Source: Paenibacillus selenitireducens (lineage in GTDB: Bacteria > Bacillota > Bacilli > Paenibacillales > Paenibacillaceae). From it: a stretch of 64,000 bases of DNA. Positions 48,213 to 56,886 of the stretch are shown piece by piece. A model generated the notes under the pieces. That model was not told the DNA's origin. It saw only the letters and a program-made list of their open reading frames with translations, and did not search any database. The stretch is from NCBI RefSeq assembly GCF_002021565.1, contig NZ_MSZX01000001.1, positions 372,027 to 436,026 on the forward strand, read 5' to 3'. The translations under genes and the position numbers were made by a program. Within the stretch, counting starts at the first letter, position 1. The number at the start of each line of letters is the position of its first letter.

Positions 48213-48824
48213 ATGCTGAAGAGAATGTTCTATTTGTGCTGGACGACGACCTTAATCGGTGTTGTGACGGGCATTGCCACGTGGGCTGTACTACGGTTCT
48301 TGGACCCAGGGTTTATATTTATTGATGACAAGTTTAGCAAATACGAATTATCTTCCCTTCTCTTAGGCATTTTCTCCATTGCGTTCACAAGTATTATCGG
48401 GTTTATTGCGTTTTTGTTCGGACGCTTCTATATTCTTGGGATCTTGCGCAATCGAGTCAACGTATGGACGGGAGTTCAGATTTTCTTTATCGCTTTAACG
48501 CTATTTGATTTATTTTTTGTTCGGTTCAAGAAGTTCGCAGGAGAGGGCGATCGAGCGCTTGGATATCTGGGCCTTCCGCTCTTGATCCTGGTCGTGGGCA
48601 TTGCGATTACCTTATGGAAAGTGAAGCTCACGAATCGACATGCGATCGTGCCGACGTTGTTCTTTATGATTGTGATTACGGTGTTAGAGTTACTGCCTTC
48701 CCTGTCGGTCAATAGGATGGAGTACATTCTGTACATGCTGATTCCGCTTGTGGTGTGCAACGCATGGCAAATTCTAACCCTACATAAGCTCGTTGGGCCG
48801 CAGAACCGCGCGGTACAAGGATAA
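48213..48824 (+). CDS. kbaA: KinB-signalling activator KbaA-like membrane protein
   Basis: The 203-residue protein has about six membrane helices and resembles KbaA, the integral membrane protein needed for KinB kinase activity in the sporulation phosphorelay. Recognised parts are the start LKRMFYLCWTTTLIGVVTG, the second helix LSSLLLGIFSIAFTSIIGF and the loop LRNRVNVWTGVQ, with a charged FVRFKKFAGEGDRALGYLGLP. I compare from memory and cannot give identities. No kinB gene lies in the window. AGGAGA precedes the ATG. It is the second gene of a pair with yisL and ends at a strong terminator. Confidence 0.7.
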   Translation: MLKRMFYLCWTTTLIGVVTGIATWAVLRFLDPGFIFIDDKFSKYELSSLLLGIFSIAFTSIIGFIAFLFGRFYILGILRNRVNVWTGVQIFFIALTLFDLFFVRFKKFAGEGDRALGYLGLPLLILVVGIAITLWKVKLTNRHAIVPTLFFMIVITVLELLPSLSVNRMEYILYMLIPLVVCNAWQILTLHKLVGPQNRAVQG

Positions 48825-48835
48825 CTGTTCCAGTT

Positions 48836-48876
48836 TAGTCTCGATCAGGTGGATAACACTTGATCGAGGCTTTTTG
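48836..48876 (+). terminator. Terminator of the yisL-kbaA pair
   Basis: GTCTCGATCA/TGATCGAGGC (one wobble) with a long loop, then TTTTTG. Confidence 0.9.
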
Positions 48877-48956
48877 TATAGAAGCGAGTTTTCTCAAGTG
48901 ATTGAATCTATGGTAAAATACGAAGGTAAAGAATACGAGCGAAGTAGGGACGAGGC

Positions 48957-50900
48957 ATGAATTTACTAACGATTGAAAATATATCGAAAAGCTACGGGGA
49001 AAAGATTTTGTTCAAGGACGTGTCCTTTGGTATTTCCGAGGGAGAGAAAATTGGGATTATTGGTGTGAATGGAACGGGGAAATCAACCTTTCTACGAGTC
49101 ATTGCTGGGATGGAACCGCCGGATGAGGGGCAGGTTTCGATGGGAAATCGAGTGCGGATTCAATACTTAGCTCAGAACCCGCCTTATGATGCCAATGCAA
49201 CGGTATTAGAACAGGTATTCCGCGGCGAATCTCCAGAAATGCAGACCGTTCGCGCTTATACGGAGACGATGCAGTGGATGGAAATGAACCCTTCCGACGA
49301 GAAGCTGCAAGCCAAGTTGATTCATTGGAGCCATGAGATGGATCGTCTGAATGTGTGGCAGCTGGAGAGTGAAGCCAAGACCGTCTTGTCCAAACTAGGC
49401 ATTACACAATTTGAAGCGAAAGTAGGCACTTTGTCTGGAGGGCAGCGGAAACGGGTGGCGATGGCTGCTGCACTGATTCAACCTTCTGACTTATTAATTC
49501 TGGATGAGCCGACGAACCATATTGATAATGCCTCCGTGATCTGGCTGGAGCAATATCTTCAGAAGCGCAGAGGCGCATTGTTGATGATTACGCATGATCG
49601 CTATTTCTTGGATCGCGTCGCAAATCGCATGCTGGAATTGGATCATGGAAGAATGTTCAGCTATGAAGCGAATTATTCGCGTTTCTTGGAACTGAAGGCC
49701 GATCGTGAAGAACGGGAGCACGCTTCCGAACAGAAGCGTCAAAATTTGCTGCGGAATGAGCTGGCGTGGATTCGCCGAGGTGCCAAGGCTCGGACAACCA
49801 AGCAGAAGGCAAGAATCGATCGCTTCGATAAACTGCAAGAGCAGGATGGACCTTACCGGAATGACAATGTCGATGTATCGGTTGCTTCAACGCGATTAGG
49901 GAAAAAAATTCTAGAAATCGAACATTTGTCGAAGCAAATAGAAGGTAAGCAGCTGATTCAGGATTTCGATTACATTGCCGTACGTGATGATCGTGTTGGA
50001 ATTATTGGCCCGAACGGCAGCGGGAAATCTACGTTATTGAATATGATTGCCGGTCGGATTGAACCGGATGGCGGAAGTATTGAGATGGGGCCTACTGTGA
50101 AGTTAGGTTACTTCTCCCAAGAACATAAAGATATGGATGAAAATTTACGCGTGATTGAACTCATCAAAGAAGTAGCTGAGGTTGTGCATACGGCTGACGG
50201 CAGCGCGATTACCGCGACACAGATGCTAGAGCGGTTCTTGTTCACGCCTACGATGCAGTGGACACCGATTGCCAAGCTGTCCGGCGGTGAGAAACGCAGA
50301 TTGTATTTATTAAGCGTGTTGATGAGCGCGCCGAACGTATTGCTGCTCGATGAGCCGACGAATGATCTGGATATTCAGACATTGTCTGTATTAGAGGACT
50401 ATTTAGACGAGTTCGCTGGCGTTGTCTTTGTCGTCTCGCATGATCGCTTCTTCTTGGATCGAACCGTTGATAAGATCATTGCCTTCGAAGGCGAAGGTGA
50501 AATTCGCCATCATGTCGGTAATTTTTCAGAATATGAAGAATACATGATGAAGTATGGATCGAAGACCGGAAATGGAGCAAACGCATCAACGCAAGCATCA
50601 TCGACCACATCAGGAGATGGGCTCGAATCGGGTGAGCCTCGACGTGAGAAGCAAGAGCGATTGAAGTTCAGTTATAAAGAACAGAAGGAATTCGATGAAA
50701 TTGATAGCGTCATTGAGCAGACAGAACAGAAGATTGCGTTGGTAGCGAAGCAGATGGAAGAAGCATTCAGTGACTCCGCAAGATTACAAGAACTGCTCGT
50801 CGAACAAGCGGATCTAGAAGCGAAGTTAGAGCATTTGATGGAACGTTGGACCTATCTGAATGAATTAGCCGATAAAATAGCGCAGAGCAAGTCATCATGA
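48957..50900 (+). CDS. ABC-F family ATPase, YfmR/Uup type
   Basis: The 647-residue protein has two ABC domains without membrane helices: Walker A GVNGTGKST near 36 and GPNGSGKST near 350, signatures LSGGQRKR near 160 and LSGGEKRR near 440, Walker B LLILDEPTNHID and LLLDEPTNDLD. A charged linker lies between, and the end (about 550-647) is a coiled-coil C-terminal domain as in Uup/YfmR. Such proteins act on stalled ribosomes in translation; the long C-terminal domain separates them from antibiotic-resistance ABC-F proteins. The terminator overlaps its last codons. Confidence 0.94.
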   Translation: MNLLTIENISKSYGEKILFKDVSFGISEGEKIGIIGVNGTGKSTFLRVIAGMEPPDEGQVSMGNRVRIQYLAQNPPYDANATVLEQVFRGESPEMQTVRAYTETMQWMEMNPSDEKLQAKLIHWSHEMDRLNVWQLESEAKTVLSKLGITQFEAKVGTLSGGQRKRVAMAAALIQPSDLLILDEPTNHIDNASVIWLEQYLQKRRGALLMITHDRYFLDRVANRMLELDHGRMFSYEANYSRFLELKADREEREHASEQKRQNLLRNELAWIRRGAKARTTKQKARIDRFDKLQEQDGPYRNDNVDVSVASTRLGKKILEIEHLSKQIEGKQLIQDFDYIAVRDDRVGIIGPNGSGKSTLLNMIAGRIEPDGGSIEMGPTVKLGYFSQEHKDMDENLRVIELIKEVAEVVHTADGSAITATQMLERFLFTPTMQWTPIAKLSGGEKRRLYLLSVLMSAPNVLLLDEPTNDLDIQTLSVLEDYLDEFAGVVFVVSHDRFFLDRTVDKIIAFEGEGEIRHHVGNFSEYEEYMMKYGSKTGNGANASTQASSTTSGDGLESGEPRREKQERLKFSYKEQKEFDEIDSVIEQTEQKIALVAKQMEEAFSDSARLQELLVEQADLEAKLEHLMERWTYLNELADKIAQSKSS

Positions 50901-50913
50901 CTTGCTCTTTTGC
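50884..50913 (+). terminator. Terminator overlapping the end of the ABC-F gene
   Basis: A perfect 12-pair stem AGAGCAAGTCAT/ATGACTTGCTCT (50884-50895 with 50897-50908) around a single base, followed by TTTTG; the stop codon lies in its right arm. Confidence 0.85.
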
Positions 50914-50929
50914 ATGTTAAGAGGTGAGA

Positions 50930-51709
50930 TTATTTCAATGCAATCATCTGAACGACTTTGCGATGGTCTCCTGGAAGAGAAATTCTCTTCGTATATAATT
51001 GGGAAGAGCCATCCCCATCTAAGAAGATGCCTTCTTTAAAGTGATCCGTTGCGATCTGCTCTTGAATGGCAGCGCGGAACTGACTGGCCGTGCACAAGGT
51101 GGGGGAGACGATCATGAAGATGCGATTCATATCGTCATAGACAAGTCCGGATCGCATTCGATTTTCATCTTTTGCAGGAAGGGCTTGGTAATAGGCAAGC
51201 AGTCCCCAAATGTTGTCATCCGCTAAATTCATGCTGATGCCGCCTTGCGCCCAGTAATTATCGCGATCAAAGATATCCAGTTCATCAACCGATTTGACCG
51301 ACTGAACTGAAAATTCCTTTTGTGTGCCATCCCATACGAGTGTACCACGATTATATTTGGCATTGAACCATCCTGAGCCATATTTGCGAGGTGTGCCCAT
51401 GACGGGGACATGATTCTGAACTGCGATCGATAATGCATCTTGATTGTAGAAGAAACCGCCGTTTATCCCGGTTTTTTTGGTATCTACAACATTCTCATTA
51501 ATGGCAAGAAGCTGTATCTGATCCGGTGTGGATTCGAGAATATGTAATTGCACACCATTCGTCGCAATGGCTTCGCGGTAGTTGTATTTGGCTTTGGAGT
51601 GTAAGGCGAAATAGACATTGATCGTTACAAGAATAGCAAGCGCAAGCACAAGAACTCGAATCTTCATCTGCGTATTCCATGTAGGTCGTCGAATGAGAAA
51701 TTTCATCAT
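50930..51709 (-). CDS. Phosphodiester glycosidase (NAGPA-domain) protein, short form
   Basis: The 259-residue product has a membrane helix (about 18-37) and a NAGPA-type domain with KKTGINGGFFYNQDALSIAV near 80 (in parts), YWAQGGISMNLAD near 153 and GIFLDGDGSSQLY near 233. This differs from the larger paralogue at 23807-24916 chiefly by lacking the long linker. It may be surface-anchored and act on wall polymers or exopolysaccharide. ATG pair at its start after a GGGGGT site. Its 3' end converges on the ABC-F gene, and a M42 peptidase gene lies upstream on the same strand, 36 bases away. Confidence 0.85.
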   Translation of the reverse strand: MMKFLIRRPTWNTQMKIRVLVLALAILVTINVYFALHSKAKYNYREAIATNGVQLHILESTPDQIQLLAINENVVDTKKTGINGGFFYNQDALSIAVQNHVPVMGTPRKYGSGWFNAKYNRGTLVWDGTQKEFSVQSVKSVDELDIFDRDNYWAQGGISMNLADDNIWGLLAYYQALPAKDENRMRSGLVYDDMNRIFMIVSPTLCTASQFRAAIQEQIATDHFKEGIFLDGDGSSQLYTKRISLPGDHRKVVQMIALK

Positions 51710-51745
51710 TACCCCCGCTAATTCCGAATTGGAATACTAGATCAT

Positions 51746-52789
51746 TTAGTCTTTCATAGTAACATAAGCAGCCAGTAATCTCGCCGTATTCATGACAGCT
51801 TGAATGTGTGTGCGTTCCATACCATGAGAGGCATGGACACCTGGACCGATCAACGCTGCCTTGATATTGTTGCCACCCCGGAGCGCTGCGGATGCATCAG
51901 AGCCATAATACGGATAAATATCTACGACATGCTGTAGGTTATCCCGTTCTGCAAGTTCGATGAATTTGCTCACCATGCCGTAATCATAAGGGCCAGAGGA
52001 ATCCTTCGCACAGATGGATACGTCAAGCTCTGTACAAGCAAGATCATCTCCCATGGCACCCATATCTACAGCAATCAGCTCATCGATTTCCGGTGGAATA
52101 TAAGAGCCGCCATGTCCAATTTCTTCGTAATTGGTAATGATTAGCTTCAAATTATGTACAGGTGTCCAGCGATCGCGATGGATGGATTCCAGAATTCCGA
52201 ACAAGGCTGCGACGCTGGCTTTATCATCCAGATGACGAGATTTGATATATCCGTTATCAAGAACAACCGCACGAGGATCAAAGGAAATAAAGTCACCAGT
52301 ACGAATGCCTAACTTCTGGACATCTTCTTTGGAACGAACATTCTCATCAATTCGAATCTCCATATTGGCTTCATCCCGCTTGAAGTCACGTGCATCGGAA
52401 TACACATGTACCGAGGGATGCGTGGTGAGAATCGTTCCGCTATACAGGCGGCCATCGCGTGTATGTATGGTACAGTATTCATTTTCAATCGCATTCATCA
52501 TGTAACCGCCGACAGGGGTGATTCGTAAGGTTCCAGAGGCATGAATAGAACGAACCATGGCACCGAGCGTGTCCACATGAGCGGTTAAGCCTATCGTGCG
52601 AGATGGATCATTCCCGGGTACGGAGATGATGCCGCAGCCCTTGTGCGTAAGTTCGAAATGAAATCCAAGCGCATCGGCTTCTGCTTCAATACGCTTCATA
52701 ATCTGATGCGTGTATCCGGTCGGGCTCGGGATATTCAAGATTTCTTCAAGAAAGTCCAGTACGTAATCTTGGTCAAAAGGTATCTTCAT
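51746..52789 (-). CDS. M42-family metallo-aminopeptidase
   Basis: The 347-residue enzyme binds two metals and trims peptides. Seen are HVDTLGAMV near 71 (metal His and Asp), KSRHLDDKASVAA near 188 (Asp), TNYEEIGHGGSY near 220 (catalytic Glu pair), VDMGAMGDDL near 241 and HASHGMERTHIQAV near 324 (His). The GxxHASH motif is typical of YsdC-type members. The start codon follows a partial site (AAGGAGAT) by a short gap. It lies four bases after the LapA-like gene on the same strand, and before the NAGPA gene. Confidence 0.94.
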   Translation of the reverse strand: MKIPFDQDYVLDFLEEILNIPSPTGYTHQIMKRIEAEADALGFHFELTHKGCGIISVPGNDPSRTIGLTAHVDTLGAMVRSIHASGTLRITPVGGYMMNAIENEYCTIHTRDGRLYSGTILTTHPSVHVYSDARDFKRDEANMEIRIDENVRSKEDVQKLGIRTGDFISFDPRAVVLDNGYIKSRHLDDKASVAALFGILESIHRDRWTPVHNLKLIITNYEEIGHGGSYIPPEIDELIAVDMGAMGDDLACTELDVSICAKDSSGPYDYGMVSKFIELAERDNLQHVVDIYPYYGSDASAALRGGNNIKAALIGPGVHASHGMERTHIQAVMNTARLLAAYVTMKD

Positions 52790-52792
52790 GAT

Positions 52793-53119
52793 TTATATCT
52801 CCTTATGTTGGGTAGAGTCTTGCTGAGCTTGTTCGGTGGTATTGGCTTCAGGGAATACATACCCCGTTGCGTCCTGAACTTGCTTCAATTGCGCTTGAGC
52901 AAGCTTTAGTTTGCGTTGTAAGCGGTATTGAAGGTAAATGCCATAAGAACCTACAATCAGGCCCCCAAGCAGCGTAGAACCTAAAATAAGCAGGATAAGA
53001 GGGACGTTCACGACTCCGAATATTAAATTGACTTCGACTGCATTGACGTTAATGACAGCAAAAATGGCTGTAATTAATGCGAATACGAGTCCCAAAATTA
53101 ACGACCATTGTATTTTCAT
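52793..53119 (-). CDS. LapA-domain (DUF1049) membrane protein
   Basis: The 108-residue product has two membrane helices (about 5-27 and 39-62) joined by VNAVEVNLIFGVVNVPLILL, the LapA-domain pattern, and a hydrophilic, Gln-rich tail that forms a helix (RLQRKLKLAQAQLKQVQD). In Proteobacteria LapA works in LPS assembly; in Firmicutes its meaning is unknown. GGAGG lies six bases before the second of two adjacent ATG codons, so 53119 is preferred to 53122. The M42 gene follows after four bases. Confidence 0.88.
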   Translation of the reverse strand: MKIQWSLILGLVFALITAIFAVINVNAVEVNLIFGVVNVPLILLILGSTLLGGLIVGSYGIYLQYRLQRKLKLAQAQLKQVQDATGYVFPEANTTEQAQQDSTQHKEI

Positions 53120-53166
53120 CATATTCCTCCAATGTATTTATCACATGTTGATTCTCATACACAGTA

Positions 53167-53203
53167 TAAAATCCCTTGCCATGTTACGGCAAGGGATTTA
53201 TTG
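53167..53203 (-). terminator. Terminator of pepF
   Basis: AAATCCCTTGCC/GGCAAGGGATTT (53169-53180 with 53188-53199), followed on the minus strand by TTTATAC. Confidence 0.85.
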
Positions 53204-55000
53204 TCATTTGCTTGTCAGTTGTTCCATATCTTCGATTAATTTCTTGAAGACATCCATCGCTTCTCTTATTGGCTGCGGAGAGGACATATCAACTCCAGCT
53301 TTTTTCAAGATGTTAATGGAGTAATCGCTGCCCCCGCTCTTTAGGAAGCCAAGGTAGCGATCCACGGCAGGTGCTCCTTCTTCAAGGATTTGCTTCGAGA
53401 AGCTCGTCGCTGCCGAGAAGCCGGTTGCATATTTGTAGACATAGAAGCTGGTATAGAAGTGAGGAATACGTGCCCATTCCATCTCAATTTCTTTATCGAT
53501 GACCATATCTTTTCCATAATATTGAACGTTCAGATCATAATAAATTTTGGATAACTCTTGTGGCGTAAGAGCGTCACCTTGCTCAGCGCGTTCATGAATG
53601 ATTTTCTCGAATTCAGCGAACATGGTCTGACGGAATACGGTCGTCCGGAACTGATCTGCATAATACGTTAACAGATACATTTTCATCTTCGGATCGTTTT
53701 CGGCTTTCTTCAGCATGTAATTCATGAGTAAAGCTTCATTCAGCGTGGAAGCCACTTCCGCCAAGAAGATCGTATATTGCGCATCACGATATTCCAAGTT
53801 CGTATCTGAGTAAAAGGAGTGAAGTGCGTGCCCCATTTCGTGCGCTAAGGTGAACATGCTATTCAAGTTTTCTTTATGGTTCAACAAGACGTAAGGGTGT
53901 GTTCCATAAGCGCCCCAGCTGTAAGCACCGCTGCGTTTTCCTTCATTCTCATGGACATCAATCCAGCCGTCATCGAATCCATTCTTCAAGTTGTTGAGAT
54001 AGTCATCACCCAAAGGATGCAAGCTTTCTAAGACCATTTTTTTGGCTTCATCGTACGTGATGTCCATTTTGAACTCATCTACGAGCGGCGCGAAAAGATC
54101 ATACATATGCAGCTCATCCACTTTTAACAGCTTCTTGCGCAAGTTCATGTATCGATGCATTAAAGGCAAATGCTCATGAATGGTATCGATGAGATTCGAA
54201 TAGACTTCTTTCGGGATGTTATCGCCATACAGGGACATTTCTAATACAGAAGGATATTTGCGTGCGCGCGCATAAAAGATATTTTTCGTAACGTTAGCGC
54301 TTAACGTGGCAGCAATCGTATTCTTCTGTTTCCCATAGGTCTCATAGACTGCTTTAAAAGCATTTCGGCGAACCTCAGCATTATCGCTCTCAAGGAAGGT
54401 GATATAACTGCCATGTGTCAGCTCGCGTTCTACGCCTTTCTCGTCTTTAACTTTCGGGAACTTCATATCAGCGTTGTTAATCATACCGTAGATCGTATTC
54501 GGAGCTTGTGAAATGTTGCCTACTTGGGCGAGAAGAGCTTCTTCCGCCTTAGATAGCACATGCGCCTTTTCTCGTTTCATTTCCGTCAACGTGAACTTAT
54601 ATTTGCTAAGCTCAGGGTCGTTAATGAATTGATCCAATTGCGCATCCGAAAGTGATAATATTTCCGGGGTAATAAATGACAATGTTTCGTTCACATCGAC
54701 GCTTAATTTTTTGGATTTCTCGGATAAAGCTTGATATGTAGGTTCAGCAGTATCTTCATGATGGCGCATATTCGCGTATACATAAAGGCGTTCGGTATGT
54801 AGAGAAATCTCATCTTCTAAGGAAAAACATGCTTTCACGGAAGCAGCATCCGTTAACTTCCCATGGTAGGCCGAGACTTTGCCTAATTGATCTTTTACAG
54901 TCTGGTATTCTTGATCCCATGCTTGCTGCGAAGCGAATAAATCTTCTAACTTCCATTGTTGATCTTTGGGTACATCTTGACGTTTCACGACATCACTCAT
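53204..55000 (-). CDS. pepF: Oligoendopeptidase F (M3B)
   Basis: From the ATG at 55000 the enzyme has 598 residues, the family's normal length. The zinc motif HEMGHALHSFYSD and the downstream Glu in ASTLNEALLMNY are present, with the N-terminal repeat region LFASQQAWDQEY and the tail SGGSDYSINILKKAG. It cuts short peptides in the cytosol. GAGGAGG (55007-55013 on this strand) is six bases before this ATG. The frame stays open upstream to a second well-placed start that would add a signal-peptide-like leader (see that entry). A terminator follows closely. Confidence 0.95.
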   Translation of the reverse strand: MSDVVKRQDVPKDQQWKLEDLFASQQAWDQEYQTVKDQLGKVSAYHGKLTDAASVKACFSLEDEISLHTERLYVYANMRHHEDTAEPTYQALSEKSKKLSVDVNETLSFITPEILSLSDAQLDQFINDPELSKYKFTLTEMKREKAHVLSKAEEALLAQVGNISQAPNTIYGMINNADMKFPKVKDEKGVERELTHGSYITFLESDNAEVRRNAFKAVYETYGKQKNTIAATLSANVTKNIFYARARKYPSVLEMSLYGDNIPKEVYSNLIDTIHEHLPLMHRYMNLRKKLLKVDELHMYDLFAPLVDEFKMDITYDEAKKMVLESLHPLGDDYLNNLKNGFDDGWIDVHENEGKRSGAYSWGAYGTHPYVLLNHKENLNSMFTLAHEMGHALHSFYSDTNLEYRDAQYTIFLAEVASTLNEALLMNYMLKKAENDPKMKMYLLTYYADQFRTTVFRQTMFAEFEKIIHERAEQGDALTPQELSKIYYDLNVQYYGKDMVIDKEIEMEWARIPHFYTSFYVYKYATGFSAATSFSKQILEEGAPAVDRYLGFLKSGGSDYSINILKKAGVDMSSPQPIREAMDVFKKLIEDMEQLTSK

Positions 55001-55117
55001 TGGAATCCTCCTCGGTTTAAAAGAGTTGACTTGCGCGGCCGGATGACTGACCGCAACTGGAATAACGGCTTGCTGTAAAAGACATGTAATAAATAAAAGA
55101 CAAATTCGTCGTTTCAC
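55001..55117 (-). promoter_or_regulatory. Upstream in-frame GTG start adding a signal-peptide-like leader to PepF
   Basis: A GTG at 55117 has AGGAGGG five to six bases upstream (55123-55129). Without any stop it reads 39 codons in the PepF frame: basic start MKRR, hydrophobic core ICLLFITCLLQQAVIPVAVS, then HPAAQVNSF. This would make a 637-residue form that may be exported or membrane-bound. The ATG at 55000 with its own GAGGAGG gives the usual cytosolic form. Whether both are used is unknown. Confidence 0.55.
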
Positions 55118-55181
55118 AAGATCCCTCCTGCGGCGCAAAATTTGTCAATAGTATGACCCGGTTGTCAGTGGATTATCAGTT

Positions 55182-55364
55182 TTAGGTGGTGCCAAGATGA
55201 AATGAACTGTACACGATCAGGAAAAAAGCAAAAGCAACCAATAGAATGGTTATAATGGCCATAGCACGTCGCATGGATGAAGGGATCGAGTCTTTCTTCA
55301 TAATGAGGATCGCACCGAGCGAAAAGGCTAAAACAATAAAAATAAGAATCGTTGTTGTATCCAT
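55182..55364 (-). CDS. Small two-helix membrane protein, unrecognised
   Basis: The 60-residue product has two membrane helices (about 4-22 and 34-55) joined by a basic loop KKDSIPSSMRRAM. AGGTGATATC gives a good ribosome site before the ATG at 55364. The name or role is unknown to me. It is the first gene upstream of pepF on the same strand, separated by 44 bases from the upstream GTG leader's region. Its size and layout match many small membrane proteins of spore formers. Confidence 0.75.
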   Translation of the reverse strand: MDTTTILIFIVLAFSLGAILIMKKDSIPSSMRRAMAIITILLVAFAFFLIVYSSFHLGTT

Positions 55365-55392
55365 GATATCACCTCGTCTAAGCTGCTGCTGA

Positions 55393-55626
55393 CTAGACTT
55401 GTTTGAAAGCTGTCATTAGCTCATGCCATTCTTCCAAGTTATCTGTGTATTCCGATTTCGGAAAGCGATTATTTACCCAGTTCATCAGCGCGGGTCTGCT
55501 TAAGAAGGTGTGACATTCTTCTCCCCATTGATCGGAAATTTCACGAAGGACGATATATTTGCCTTGAACTTCGACGGTAATCATATTCCATTTGTCTTTT
55601 TTGTATATTACATGTTTTTTTATCAT
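55393..55626 (-). CDS. Small soluble protein, unrecognised
   Basis: From the ATG at 55626 (with CGGAG nine bases upstream) the 77-residue product starts MIKKHVIYKKDKWNMITVEVQ. It has KYIVLREISDQWGEECHTFLS in the middle, an aromatic-rich RPALMNWVNNRFP and ends WHELMTAFKQV. No membrane helix. The frame is open upstream to 55716 but the extra codons are unlikely to be used. It shows no known motif. It sits 28 bases before the small membrane-protein gene, likely in the same transcript. Confidence 0.75.
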   Translation of the reverse strand: MIKKHVIYKKDKWNMITVEVQGKYIVLREISDQWGEECHTFLSRPALMNWVNNRFPKSEYTDNLEEWHELMTAFKQV

Positions 55627-55823
55627 AAAAAAGCTCCGTTCTTTAGATGGGTTCTTGTTACTTGTTTTGTGTAAAATGATAACGTACAGCGCGTTATAAA
55701 GCAAATGTAAAGTCACAAAAACGTCTTGTAAAGCATGCGCGTACGTGATAATTTTAATAAAGGAATATTATCCCAAACGATTGAGCTGAGATGAGTCGAG
55801 TAGAGTTGAGGAGAGTGGAGTTC

Positions 55824-56528
55824 ATGAGTCAATTAGAAGCCTACGAGCAATTGGGCATAGCGATGACATGTCGTTCGTACGAAGAGTATCTACGAATGTT
55901 CGCGCTAACAGAGGATGATTTATCGAAAGGGTCAACGCTGGATGTTGCTGGAGGAGGATCGTCCTTTACGGCAGAAGCAGATGCGAGAGGGTACACGGCC
56001 ATCGCGGCGGATCCCTTGTTCTCCAAGGACACCGATTTCTTAACGCAACATGTTTACGATGAGATTGAGTTGTCTACGGGCAAGATCACGAAGCTTCAAG
56101 AAAACTATGACTGGTCGTTCTATGGATCGCCAGATCTGCATAGAGTGAGAAGACTTCGTTCGGCAGAACAATTTATTCAGCATTATAAGACATCTCCTGC
56201 CTCCTATGTCGGAGCGCAATTACCTGAGCTGCCATTTGCGAATGATACGTTTCATCACGTGTTATGCAGTCATTTTTTATTTTTATACGCAGATCAATTC
56301 GATCATGCATTTCATCTTCATGCCGTCCGCGAGCTGATTCGTGTATGCAAGGTCGGGGGGCGTGTGTTGATATATCCCTTAAAATCATTACGTTGGGTTC
56401 CTTATCCGACGCTGGATGAATTGCTCCAGCATATCACAGAGGAGGGTCATCGAGTAAGCTTCCGGCTTAGTCAATTGCCCTTTATTCCTGGCTCGTTCGA
56501 GATGCTGTGTATCGAAAAGATGGATTGA
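55824..56528 (+). CDS. Class I SAM-dependent methyltransferase-like protein
   Basis: The 234-residue product contains STLDVAGGGSSFTAEADARG (SAM motif I in a relaxed form, near 35-54), an aspartate-ended strand AIAADPLF near 57, a loop LPELPFANDTFHHVLCSHFLFLY near 130 (in parts) and VGGRVLIYPLKSL near 178. Substrate unknown. The ATG at 55824 follows GAGGAGAGTGGAG; the frame is open back to 55791. Its stop codon overlaps the -35 of the cold-shock gene promoter. The GATGAGTCGAGTAGAG stretch before it is purine-rich without other features. Confidence 0.86.
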   Translation: MSQLEAYEQLGIAMTCRSYEEYLRMFALTEDDLSKGSTLDVAGGGSSFTAEADARGYTAIAADPLFSKDTDFLTQHVYDEIELSTGKITKLQENYDWSFYGSPDLHRVRRLRSAEQFIQHYKTSPASYVGAQLPELPFANDTFHHVLCSHFLFLYADQFDHAFHLHAVRELIRVCKVGGRVLIYPLKSLRWVPYPTLDELLQHITEEGHRVSFRLSQLPFIPGSFEMLCIEKMD

Positions 56529-56553
56529 ACAATTTTATGAATTCGTATATAAT
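56525..56553 (+). promoter_or_regulatory. Promoter of the cold-shock gene
   Basis: TTGAAC (56525-56530), 17 bases, TATAAT (56548-56553). The start would be near 56560, giving a leader of only about 38 bases, shorter than the long cold-shock leaders of other species. Confidence 0.78.
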
Positions 56554-56597
56554 GTAAATAATCGCCAATGATGGTGACATATTAGGAGGTTGTTCAT

Positions 56598-56795
56598 TTG
56601 AAAGGAACAGTAAAATGGTTTAATGCAGAAAAAGGCTACGGTTTTATTCAAGTTGAAGGCGGCGACGATGTATTCGTTCACTTCTCCGCAATTCAAGGCG
56701 AAGGCTTCAAAACTTTAGAAGAAGGCCAATCGGTTGAGTTCGAAATTACGCAAGGCAACCGCGGACCTCAAGCTGCTAGCGTCACGAAATTATAA
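56598..56795 (+). CDS. csp: Cold-shock domain protein
   Basis: The 65-residue OB-fold protein binds single-stranded RNA and DNA. RNP1 (KGYGFIQV, 12-19) and RNP2 (VFVHFSAI, 25-32) are intact. The start is a TTG preceded by AGGAGG seven bases upstream; the usual first residues (M)KGTVKWFN confirm this start. It has its own sigma-A promoter and a perfect terminator, thus a single-gene unit. Confidence 0.97.
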   Translation: MKGTVKWFNAEKGYGFIQVEGGDDVFVHFSAIQGEGFKTLEEGQSVEFEITQGNRGPQAASVTKL

Positions 56796-56833
56796 TTTCA
56801 TTGTAATTATACATGGTGCCATGCACATTAATG

Positions 56834-56870
56834 ATGCAGATTTCAGTCTAGACTGAAATCTGCTTTTTTT
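56834..56870 (+). terminator. Terminator of the cold-shock gene
   Basis: GCAGATTTCAGTC-TA-GACTGAAATCTGC, a perfect 28-base palindrome (56836-56863), followed by TTTTTTTG. Confidence 0.94.
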
Positions 56871-56886
56871 GTGTGGAAACCCCATA

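Noticed and set aside
55118-55138. Still longer PepF start beginning MRRRR at 55138
   Set aside because: Those codons overlap the Shine-Dalgarno of the GTG at 55117 and have no ribosome site of their own.
56836-56863. 28-base perfect palindrome as an operator or recombination site
   Set aside because: It directly follows the cold-shock gene and is followed by seven T, so a terminator explains it.
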